64,000 bases of DNA, taken from contig CM049309.1 in the NCBI GenBank assembly GCA_026874595.1, positions 16,508,576 through 16,572,575 on the forward strand, given 5' to 3'. Source of the DNA: Sipunculus nudus (Eukaryota > Annelida > Sipuncula > Golfingiida > Sipunculidae). Numbering within the stretch: position 1 is the stretch's first letter; each line of letters begins with the position of its first letter. Position numbers and translations under genes: made by a program. Below are positions 52,991-61,864 of this stretch, piece by piece. The notes below the pieces were generated by a model that was given only the letters and a program-made list of their open reading frames with translations, did not search any database and was not told the DNA's origin.

Positions 52991-53955
52991 TCCTAATTTT
53001 GTTTCCGGAGAATTCCTCTGAGACTACTGGACTAATTTTCCGAACTTACACCAATTGTCGGGTTACATGTGAACTGGTGCCTAAGCAATTTGCGTTGACC
53101 TCTGACCTTTCCTCTCTGCCCAGCGTCCATTTGTGCTACTGTTTCCACACATAAACTTACATCGGGAACGGTTCGACCGATCAGGAAAAAAATTGTGTAC
53201 AAATGTAGCCCTTGGATAGCTTCATAACATACACAAAAAATGGTGGCGCCACCTGCAACCATGTTTGCACAGTGTCCATCTGTTCGTCTGCCTTGGGTTA
53301 AAATCACTCATTTCTCCGCAGTCGTTTGACTAATTCACCTGAAATTTGGCCTGGATAGCTTTCTTGATTTTTATGACAGGTGGCGCCACGTACATTCACG
53401 TTCACGCTGCAGACATCCATGCTCATATCTCCGGACTGGTTTGACGCATCTTCCTGAAAATTTGCATGTGTATAGAACTCACATAGCTCTTTGTCATACG
53501 CAAAACTGCTGGCGCCACCTGCAACCATTTATGCACCGTGTCCGTCTGTTTGTCTGCCGTGGGATAAAACCACTCCTATCTTGGCAGTGGTTTCACATAT
53601 CTGCCTAAAATTTTGCATGTGTATACATCCTGAACAGGTTTCTTGATTTTATGCGGGTGGCGCCACCTACAATCTAGTTTACGCTGCAGACATCCAAGCT
53701 CAAATATCGGAAACCGTTTGACCGATTGGGCCAAAATTTTCCATTTGTATAGATCTCACATAGCTCTTTATCATACACAAAACTGGAGGGGCCACCTGCA
53801 ACCATTTTGCACAGCGTCCGTCTGTTTGTGTGCCGTGGGCTAAATCACTCATATCTCAGTAGGGGTTTGACATATCTGTCTAAAATTTTGCGTGTTTATA
53901 CATCTTGGTTAGCTTTCTCGGTTTTTATGGCAGGTGGCGCCACCTACATACACAT
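52990..53955 (+). repeat. Tandem array of ~275-bp dimeric units with GGTGGCGCCACC
   Basis: Half-units of about 138 bases alternate. One carries 'GGTGGCGCCACCTGCAACC..TTTGCAC', then 'GTCTGTTTGTCTGCC.TGGG'; the other carries 'CAGGTGGCGCCAC.TAC' and 'CGCTGCAGACATCCA.GCTCA'. Exact palindromes lie at 53242-53253, 53656-53667 and 53933-53944, with one-base variants between. About three and a half dimers. Confidence 0.75.
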
Positions 53956-54644
53956 GTACGTAGACATACATATTTCACCCATTCCACTCTGATTTTCGCT
54001 TGTCGACTTCCCGTATTCTATTTTATATCAGTAAATTTCCATGTTAATCTTCCGAAACCACGCACAGAAATCCTAAAAACCTCATCCTTTTACGCAGGCA
54101 GTGCATTTTCTATGGAATAGCCTTCCGACAAAACTAAAAAAAATGCCAACAATCTAAAGAGCTATAAAAAGCTAGCGCGCACATATTTCCTTGCATATAA
54201 TACCAAGGTAGAATAATTACCTTTCATTTTCTACTTGTATAGGTAAATAGTACTAATATTTGAGCGTCATCTAATTTTTCATTATACCGTACTTTTGCGC
54301 ATCTTATGTAGTCTTTTATATATACATTTCATTTATATTGTACACAATTGTGCTTAATTTTTATTTTAACTTCGTTTTACGTATTTAGCAACTCTGTTGC
54401 ATACTTTTCATAATGAAACTCGACCACATATATTTGTACTTCAACTTGAGCTGTGTTTACGTAGACGCGTTTTCGCTTAAAATTCTGTGATTGTATGATG
54501 TAATTTTAGTTTATGGACTTATTGAATACTGTATTTTATTGTGATGTATCTATATATTACAGGGCCCTTATTTAAACAGAATTTTATTCTGATTACGGCT
54601 ACCCTGAAAGATATTGTAATAAATAAATAAATAAATAAATAAAT
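53956..54644 (+). mobile_element. 3' end of a non-LTR retrotransposon with (AAAT)n tail
   Basis: Plus-strand translation gives NLPKPRTEILKTSSF, YAGSAFSM, then after a frameshift WNSLPTKLKK: the reverse transcriptase C-terminal pattern (R.E..K.SF...A...WNSLP). An AT-rich 3' UTR follows and ends in (AAAT)n/(AATA)n at 54616-54644. The 5' part is missing, as usual for truncated LINE insertions. The left edge against the tandem array is approximate. Confidence 0.65.
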
Positions 54645-54904
54645 GTTATTGCAGCATGTTCATGTTACACAGTATTCAAAGTGCATGCGTGCGGAAACCT
54701 GCACTCGTTAATTAGTCTCTAAGATGTGATCAACTGTAATTAATACTGCTTCACAACTGGTCCGGGCATGTTGACTAACTACCAGTTAACACAAATGAGC
54801 AGGTTTCGCTTGAAAGCACATGCGCGTGTGATGTAATCAGATCATACGGGTTATAACTCGTCTAATGATGTATAACTTTGCTTAAACGTATTATTTTCAC
54901 GATA

Positions 54905-54912
54905 TATATAAA
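54905..54912 (+). promoter_or_regulatory. TATA box of duplicated transcription unit, copy 2
   Basis: TATATAAA within GATATATATAAAGCATGC, aligned with 47373-47380 of copy 1. Confidence 0.55.
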
Positions 54913-54939
54913 GCATGCATGCCGGTTCAAAACCCTGTA

Positions 54940-55115
54940 CCATGCTACCATACCATACACTTGGGAAGGAAAGTGTTATGTGAAAATCTATTGTGTGTTT
55001 TGCTAATTTGGTTATTTTTGGCTATGCAAGTTATGTTGTGTATTGAAACAGTAAGGTACGTGTAAATACCCTGTGGGACTCAAGAACGCTATACAGAAAA
55101 TCACAGGCGTATTTG
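54940..55115 (+). ncRNA. Candidate non-coding exon 1, copy 2
   Basis: Aligned with copy 1. The end block TACAGAAAATCACAGGCGTA and donor ATTTG|GTGAGT (55116) are conserved in position and sequence. An early ATG is followed at once by TGA; no shared protein can be read with copy 1. Confidence 0.4.
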
Positions 55116-55612
55116 GTGAGTGTAAATATGACAGGTTTTTATTATATACTTAACCACTGAATTACCTGTTTATTAGTTCTAAGTAAAATGTCATGTGCTA
55201 AAAATGTCTAGTGATATCTGTAAAACACAAATTAAGTTCGCCACAGGTATTCACAGGGCTTTATTATCTACATGTATTATTGTCATGTGTTATGTTTACC
55301 ATTTACCTCAGTCACTGTAATAACTAAGGTTTAATTAATCTTTCATAACAAAATGTTTTACTAATTCCATAGTGATATCAAACTGCAGATATCGTTTTGA
55401 TTTCTCTAAATTAAAAATTGCATCTTCGTTATTAATGACATAGTTATTCGTCTCTTAATGCATTGATGAATAGTTTTAAAGTGAATTTGAATTAAAATAA
55501 TTAAGGAATCATTTTACTGTAAAAATATCAGATGAACATGTAAAAAACCAGAAACATTCATACTCTCAATGAATAATTTTTCTGTACTAATGCCTTTCCC
55601 CCGACATTACAG

Positions 55613-55800
55613 GTCACAGTCATTTCGTCGTGTTGTTGGGCCAAACTTTTCAAGCCGGATGGGGAAAACTATATTTGCAGCCATGGCAACTTTCATTGAC
55701 ACCTCAGAGGACCGAATTCACACCACGTGACTTGAGATGAAAGGTCAGCAAAATACGAACACAGATGGTCACGCGACCTGAAAGAAAGACTTTTGTCTAC
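55613..55800 (+). ncRNA. Candidate exon 2, copy 2, with E-boxes
   Basis: Acceptor CCCCCGACATTACAG ends at 55612. GGTCACAGTCATTTCG aligns with the copy 1 exon start. CCACGTGACTTGAGATGA matches the copy 1 CACGTGAC element; the second site reads GGTCACGCGACC, one base away from the palindrome in copy 1. Short ATG frames (23 codons) are not shared. Confidence 0.4.
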
Positions 55801-55844
55801 CGATGTAAGACTGCCAGAGCAAAGACAAAGATCTTCGATCAGTC

Positions 55845-56290
55845 CCTCTATTTATTGATTTGGGTTTGTCTGTTCGTCTGTCTGTCTCCATCTCTCTGTT
55901 AGTCCGTCCGTCCGTCAGGTTTTCGTTTCCATGAGATAACACTTTCCTAAATATTATCCGATTTTAGTCAAATTTGAGTCAATGATTGGTCTTATGCATA
56001 CCTCAGCTGGGGTTGGTTTTGGAGTGTCTGTCTGAAAATTTATTATCACCAGCTCAAAAACAAAAAAAATCCCTTTTGTTCCCAATTCATAACTAAAATT
56101 ATGCCATGTGGAGACATCTTCAGGGGAAAATCAAAACTAAAACACAGGCAGTCTGACATGTGGAGACATCTTCAGGGAAAAAAACTAAAACATAATCAGA
56201 AGGCAAGCATGAAGGTCCAAAGAAACCCAAAATAACAAGAGGAGGAAGCGGAGGACATAATTTCTAGGAATTTGCTTGTTTACCTCTCAA
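55845..56290 (+). mobile_element. Insert with GTCC/GTCT tract, present in copy 2 only
   Basis: TTTGTCTGTTCGTCTGTCTG and GTCCGTCCGTCCGTC mark the start. Two imperfect 60-bp direct repeats ('CATGTGGAGACATCTTCAGG') lie at about 56103-56190. Copy 1 has nothing equivalent. No hairpin head is visible, so its relation to the AGCTCAG elements is uncertain. Confidence 0.45.
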
Positions 56291-56439
56291 CTATAGCCAG
56301 TTTCAAATATTTGCATAGATTATATTGGTAAATAGTTTGTCGATTACTGTTATACGACATATTTTTACTGATTGGTAAAATTGTCTGTTTTCCAAAGTTT
56401 TCACAGCTGGTGTCTGAGATAAATGTTTTGCCAATAAGT

Positions 56440-58835
56440 GGTTTTTAATATAATCTGTGATATTTTATATTCTTATTTTTTTTATTTGGGTCTGTGGTAT
56501 TCACAATCGTTACGATTTTGTTGATTCTGATATGTGCATTTCTATAACATTGATTATAATTTTGTTGATTCTAACCTGCGGTATTTTACAATCGTTGCGA
56601 TGTTGATTCTGATCAGTGATATTACAAATTCGTTATTATTTTGTTGATTCTGATTTGTGATATTTTACATTCATTATAATTTTATTGATTCTGATCAGTG
56701 ATATTTTGCAATCAATATTATTTTATTAATCCCGAACTGTGATATTTAACATTCATTATTATTTTGTTGATTCTGATCTGTGATATTTTACAATAGTAAT
56801 TATTTTGTTTATTCTGATCAGTGATATTTTTCAATCGTTGTTATGTTGATTCCGATCAGCGATATTTTACAATCGTTGTTATGTTGATTCTGATCTGTGA
56901 TATTTTACAATAGTTACTATTTTGTTGATTCTGATCTGTGATAATTTACAATCGTTGTTATTTTATTGATACTAAACTGTGATATTTCACAATCGTTGTT
57001 TTGTTGATTCTGATCTTAGATATTTTATAATTGTAATTATTATGTTGATTCTGATCTTAGATATATAATAATTGTTATTATTTTGTTTATTCTGATCTGT
57101 GATATTTTACACTCGTCATTATTTTGTTGATTCTGATCTGTGACATTTTACAATCGTTATTATTTCGTTAATTCTTATCTGTGATATTTTACAATCGTTA
57201 TTTACTTGTTGATTCTGATCATGCATATTTTTAATTTGTTATTATTTTGTTGAATTTGATCTGTGATTTTTGACATTCGTTATTATTTTTTTTATTCTGA
57301 TCTGTGATAATTTTCAATCGTTGTTATTTCGTTGATTCTGATCTGTGATAATTTACAATCGTTGTTATTTTATTGATACAGAACTGTGATATTTCACAAT
57401 CGTTGTTATGTTGATTCTGATCTGTGATATAAAATAATTGTTATTATTTTGTTGATTCTGATCTTAGATATAAAATAATTGTTATTATTTTGTTGATTCT
57501 GATCTTAGATATAAAATAATTGTTATTATTTTTGTTTATTCTGATGTGATTTTTTACATTCGTTATTATTTTGTTTATTCTGATCTGTGATATTTTTTAT
57601 TTGTTATTATTTTGTTGAATTTGATCTGTGATATTTGACATTCGTTATTATTTTGTTGATTCTGATCTGTGATATTTAACAATAATAACTATTTTGTTAA
57701 TTCTGATCTGTGATAATTTACAATAGTTGTTATTTCATTGATACTAAACTGTGATATTTCACAATCGTTGTTATGTTGATTCTGAACTTAGATATTTTAT
57801 AATTGTAATTATTTTGTTGATTCTGATCTTAGACATATAATAATTGTAATTTTTTTGTTTATTCTGATTTGTGATATTTTACATTCGTTATTATTTTGTT
57901 GATTCTGATCTGTGATATTTTACAATCGTTATTATTCGTTGATTCTGACCTGTAATTTTTATAATTCGTTATTATTTTGTTGATTCTGATATGTGATATT
58001 TTGCAATCGTTTACATTTTGTTGCATTTGATCTGTGATATTTTACAATCGTTATTATTTTGATGATTCTGATGATTGATATTTTTTATTTGTTATTATTT
58101 TGTCGAATTTGATCTGTGATATTTGACATTCGGTATTATTTTGTTGATTCTGATCTGTATTATTTAACAATCGTTATAAGTTTGTTGATTCCGTTCAGTG
58201 ATAATTTATAAACGTTATCATTTTATTGATTTAGATCTGTGATATGTTAGAATCATTATATTATTTTAATAGTTCAGAACCGTGATTTTCTACTTTCGTT
58301 ATTGTGTTGTTCATTTTGATCTGTGATATTTTAAAATCTTTATTATTTTGTTTATTCTGATCTGTGATGTTTTATAATCTTTATTATTTTGTTGATTCTG
58401 CTTTCTGATATTTTACAATTGGATTTTTCTGATTGATTCTGATCTGTGATATTTGACATTCGTTATTATTTTGTTGATTCTGATATGTGTTATTTTACAA
58501 TTGTTTTAATTTTGTTGATTCTGAACTGTGATATGTAAGAACCGTTTCTATTGTGTTCTTTCTTATCTGTGATATGCATACTATTGTTTTAATTTGGTTT
58601 GTTCTGATTTGTTATATTTTACAAAGGGTTTTTATTTGAATGAATCTGATCTGTGATATTGTACAATCGTTATTAATTTTATTAATTATGATCTGTGATA
58701 TTTTACAATTGTTATTCTTTTGTTGAATTTGACCTGGGATATTATAAATTCGTTATTACTTTGTAGAATCTGATCTGAGTTATTTTACATTCATTATTAT
58801 TCTGTTAATTCTTATCTGTGTCATTCTGTCAATGA
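56440..58835 (+). repeat. 41-bp minisatellite array, copy 2 (~58 units)
   Basis: The same unit as at 48790-50115, with many better-preserved copies of TTGATTCTGATCTGTGATAT. Variants such as GATCTTAGATATAAAATAAT recur in neighbouring units (57420-57530), showing local amplification after the duplication. Confidence 0.9.
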
Positions 58836-59047
58836 GTAAAACGTCCTTTTCCTTACCTTATCTTAAGAATTTATTCGAAATAAAATATGATTATCATTTC
58901 GTTTGTTTATTTTTTAGACTGTCAAACGTGGAATCTGTCATTTGGGCACGAAGGGTATGGTGCATTCGATACTTTACCCAAACATGGATGATGCATTTTG
59001 AAGTTTTATATGAACGTCTGTCTCCTTTAAAATGAATGTCACAAATG

Positions 59048-59061
59048 CCGCCATCTGGTGG
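59048..59061 (-). promoter_or_regulatory. CTCF-consensus match, copy 2
   Basis: The minus strand reads CCACCAGATGGCGG, a 14/14 match to CCASYAGRKGGCRS, 257 bases before the tRNA-Glu gene. It aligns with 50328-50341 in copy 1. Confidence 0.4.
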
Positions 59062-59148
59062 AATAGTTAAATGAGCTTTGAGACAAAGAAGAGATTTTTT
59101 TTTTAATCTGGGAATTCAACTTGGTTGTTTGGGGTACATGTATTATAT

Positions 59149-59149
<1 letters not shown>

Positions 59150-59198
<49 letters not shown>
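59150..59198. repeat. (GA)n microsatellite
   Basis: About 24 GA units with one interruption, upstream of the tRNA gene. Confidence 0.95.
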
Positions 59199-59317
59199 AA
59201 ATCATGGTTAATCGCGATATTGTTGAGGGGAGGGTGCCAGGGGGTTACCAGGTATACGCGGTTTTGTTAAGAGCATCCCAGTAAGCACACTGCACGTGAG
59301 CTGACGTCATCAGGAGC

Positions 59318-59389
59318 TCCCTGATGGTCTAGTGGTTAGGATTCGGCGCTCTCACCGCCGCGGCCGGGGTTCGATTCCCCGTCAGGGAG
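59318..59389 (+). tRNA. tRNA-Glu (CTC), copy 2
   Basis: Identical to 50803-50874 over all 72 bases: acceptor TCCCTGA/TCAGGGA, anticodon CTC, intact A and B boxes, TTTT terminator at 59399-59402. The preceding CAGGAGC is also the same. Identity against a diverged background indicates selection on both genes, or conversion between them. Confidence 0.96.
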
Positions 59390-60080
59390 TATAGTGACTT
59401 TTGACTAAATCAAACTAATGATATATTAACGATTAAGCAGTAGATATGTAAGTATAAAAACAATAAATATATTGCCATGTTTATTTTAATATTTAGTAGT
59501 CTGAGGAACGCTGTTTCTACATCGGAGACCGAAGGTGACAGTTCAGTTGACCTGTTTGTGATCAGCGTGGTCTGTGTGTTTGTTTGTCTGCGTCAACTCT
59601 CGGAAATTTCTCAATGAATTCGATGAATTTAATGAAAAATGGGCCATGAATGAATTGAAAACTAAATAGGAAAACAATTTCGGAATGGATCGTTTAATAA
59701 AAATCCTGCATCCCTTTTTCTCTGCTGTCTGTTATGTGTTTTCGTGCAAAAACTCAAAATATATCGATCCACAGGAAAAATATAATCAGTTCTTCCTTGG
59801 CCTAGAAGAAAGGGAGAAAAAAGAAGAGACACAAAGAAAGTGAAAAAAAAATAAAAGAAAAATAAAAGAAACACAATTTAAATAAAGAAAGGGGTTAAAT
59901 ATCAATCGAAAGAGAAAAGAATGAAAGAAAATGATAAGGAAGGGGAGTACTTTGTTTTGATGATGTAGACTTCACATGGAGACATGTAATGGTTCATCGG
60001 TCTATCTGTATTGGTAGCTCTGCGGCAAATTAAACACAATACTGATTGCTAATGTGAATCCTGGTCATCAATACCGGTGT

Positions 60081-61285
60081 AACAGGCCATATTATACCCC
60101 CTCCCTAGTTTATACCTGGATATATTTTAGCCGAGGCCAGAATGTACTCGGGGTATATTCTTGCCTAAGCTGTACCTCTCCAGACCAATTTACACACCTC
60201 ACACGAATCACAGAAACTGACTTGTATCAGGCTAGATATGGAGATCAATTTGATCAAGAGTATTTAACAAATCTAATCTTAAGGCCAAAAAAAATAAAAG
60301 GTATGGTTCTCAGGCTACGCTCGCGTCAATTTTAACCCCCCGCATAAAAAAATTTATTTTGATTTTTATCTTTCAAGAAGATAGATAATACAATTTATGT
60401 AGTGTTTAGCAAAAAAAATGTTGTTTTCATGCTTTTTCCTGATTATATGACATTTTTATCGAAACATCCAAAAAAAGGTAAAAAATAAAATACCGCCCGC
60501 CCGCACTGATTTCTGATAAAAAGTGCCTGAGAACCATACCTTATTTTTTTTGCCTAATTCGTATAATTTATTTTAAATATATATTTTCCATCACCACGCA
60601 TTATTAAATATCAGATTAACAGGATTAAGAGCTACTCCAAACCATTTATCATTAATCTATTTGTATATCCATGATATCAGAGAAATGTATGAATTTAAAT
60701 GTATGTTTAATTCAGAGACTGTCACGACCAAACTTACTGTATAAGTATTGATACGAAATAACTATAGATAATAACATATTTGGTAACTTCCTTAAGCCAT
60801 AATTTATTCACTTGAAATTACATTAGCACTGCACTTTTATAAAGTTTATATTTTTACACATCGTGTTACTATTTTCATCTATAGATTTATTTACATGTGG
60901 ATATTTTGCGGTCGGTTAGAATAAACTGGAAGTCTCATATCAGATGATGATATAATTTCGGAAATCAAAGACATAACACTGTTATGTTGTATAACTCGAT
61001 TATACACACTTAAATACCGATCGCCTTAGACATCACTCACTCGATGATTACACTGAATAGTTTACAGAAGGTAAGTAATTTAGGGAAAAAACTACAATTG
61101 TTTAAGATATAAAGCACATCTATTAAAAGCAACAGGGGTGTATAATCTAGCCTAAGGGGGCATAAAATGGACAAGGCTGGATTATACCCCGAGGTATAAT
61201 CTGGCCTGGCCCATTTTATACCCCGGATATAGTTTGGGCTAGGCTAGATTATGGCCGGTATACATTCGAGGGGGGCTATTGCCTG
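60081..61285. mobile_element. 1.2-kb inverted-end insertion in copy 2
   Basis: Copy 1 runs uninterrupted across the site. In copy 2 it is split between ATACCGGTGT (60071-60080) and CAACACCGGTAT (61286-61297), which look like a worn target-site duplication of about 10-12 bases. The left end CAGGCCATATTATACCCC (60083) and the reverse complement of the right end, CAGGCAATAGCCCCCC (61285), are imperfect inverted termini. Subterminal TATACCCC/GGGGTATA motifs cluster at both ends (60088-60155 and 61139-61264). No transposase frame; it hosts a smaller MITE. Confidence 0.65.
60283..60554. mobile_element. PIF/Harbinger-like MITE nested in the 1.2-kb insertion
   Basis: Left end GGCCAAAAAAAATAAAAGG then TATGGTTCTCAGGC (60283-60315); right end (60525-60554) reads, reverse complemented, GGCAAAAAAAATAAGG then TATGGTTCTCAGGC. 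The roughly 30-bp inverted repeats differ by three single-base gaps. TAA flanks both sides (60280-60282 and 60555-60557), a 3-bp target duplication typical of PIF/Harbinger. A worn relative lies at 26050-26395. Confidence 0.75.
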
Positions 61286-61332
61286 CAACACCGGTATCGC
61301 TTTCATTTATTGCACTGTCAATTGAACTTTTT

Positions 61333-61660
61333 TATGGAGCGTGGTGGCGTTAAGGCGCTAGACTCGTGACGGCAAGGCCAGGCGGTGTAAGACTCCTAGC
61401 CAGTCTTTACATCATAGTCAGTGTGCTTCGGCCTTCACCTAGGAGTGAATGGGTACTGGTCAAACATGGGTGGCAGGCAAATGTAGAACGAATATTCTTC
61501 TAGCGACGTGTGTGGCTGCTTGATTGTATGCTCCCAATGAAGTTAGCCGAGAAAAGCTACAAGAATGAACAGGTCCGAAAGACCAGGAAGACAAAGTGTA
61601 AATGAAGTCGGATGAGACTGACGTCGTCGGTGATATCAGACGATAACATCCCCCCACCCC
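61333..61660 (+). mobile_element. SINE copy (family B), copy 2 of the duplication
   Basis: Head GGAGCGTGGTGGCGTTAAGG, then GACTCCTAGCCAGTCTTTAC, CTTCACCTAGGAGTGAATGG, GGTGGCAGGCAAATGTAGAA, TTGTATGCTCCC, GACCAGGAAGACAAAGTGTA and GACTGACGTCGTCGGTGATA. Preserves the 'CAGTCTTTAC' and 'AGGAGTGAATG' parts lost in copy 1. Confidence 0.75.
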
Positions 61661-61864
61661 CCACCCCCTCTCCCTAGCCCTGTCATTATCTCTCTCAATA
61701 GTTAAACAAAACACACTTTAAACCTGGTGTTTGGGATAAGTCCACGAGCCGGAACATTTTTCTTTATTTCAATTCATAATAAACATGCAGACATTACAAT
61801 TACAATACAATGGATGGCATTTAGTCTTTTTAACAGATGGAAAAATTCCTTCATAAAGACATTT

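Larger units (their letters stand above)
54685..61864 (+). repeat. Local duplication, copy 2
   Basis: Collinear with 47185-52115 (same block order, same strand). It is longer by an expanded 41-bp array (about 2.4 against 1.3 kb), an insert with a GTCC/GTCT tract at about 55.85-56.3 kb and a 1.2-kb element at 60081-61285. Similarity ends at the T-run before the AGCTCAG hairpin at 61867. Confidence 0.85.

Noticed and set aside
52990-54120. Frames containing WRHL or MVAGGAT motifs repeated along 53-54 kb
   Set aside because: They translate the GGTGGCGCCACC junctions of a tandem array in several frames and both strands; not a protein repeat.
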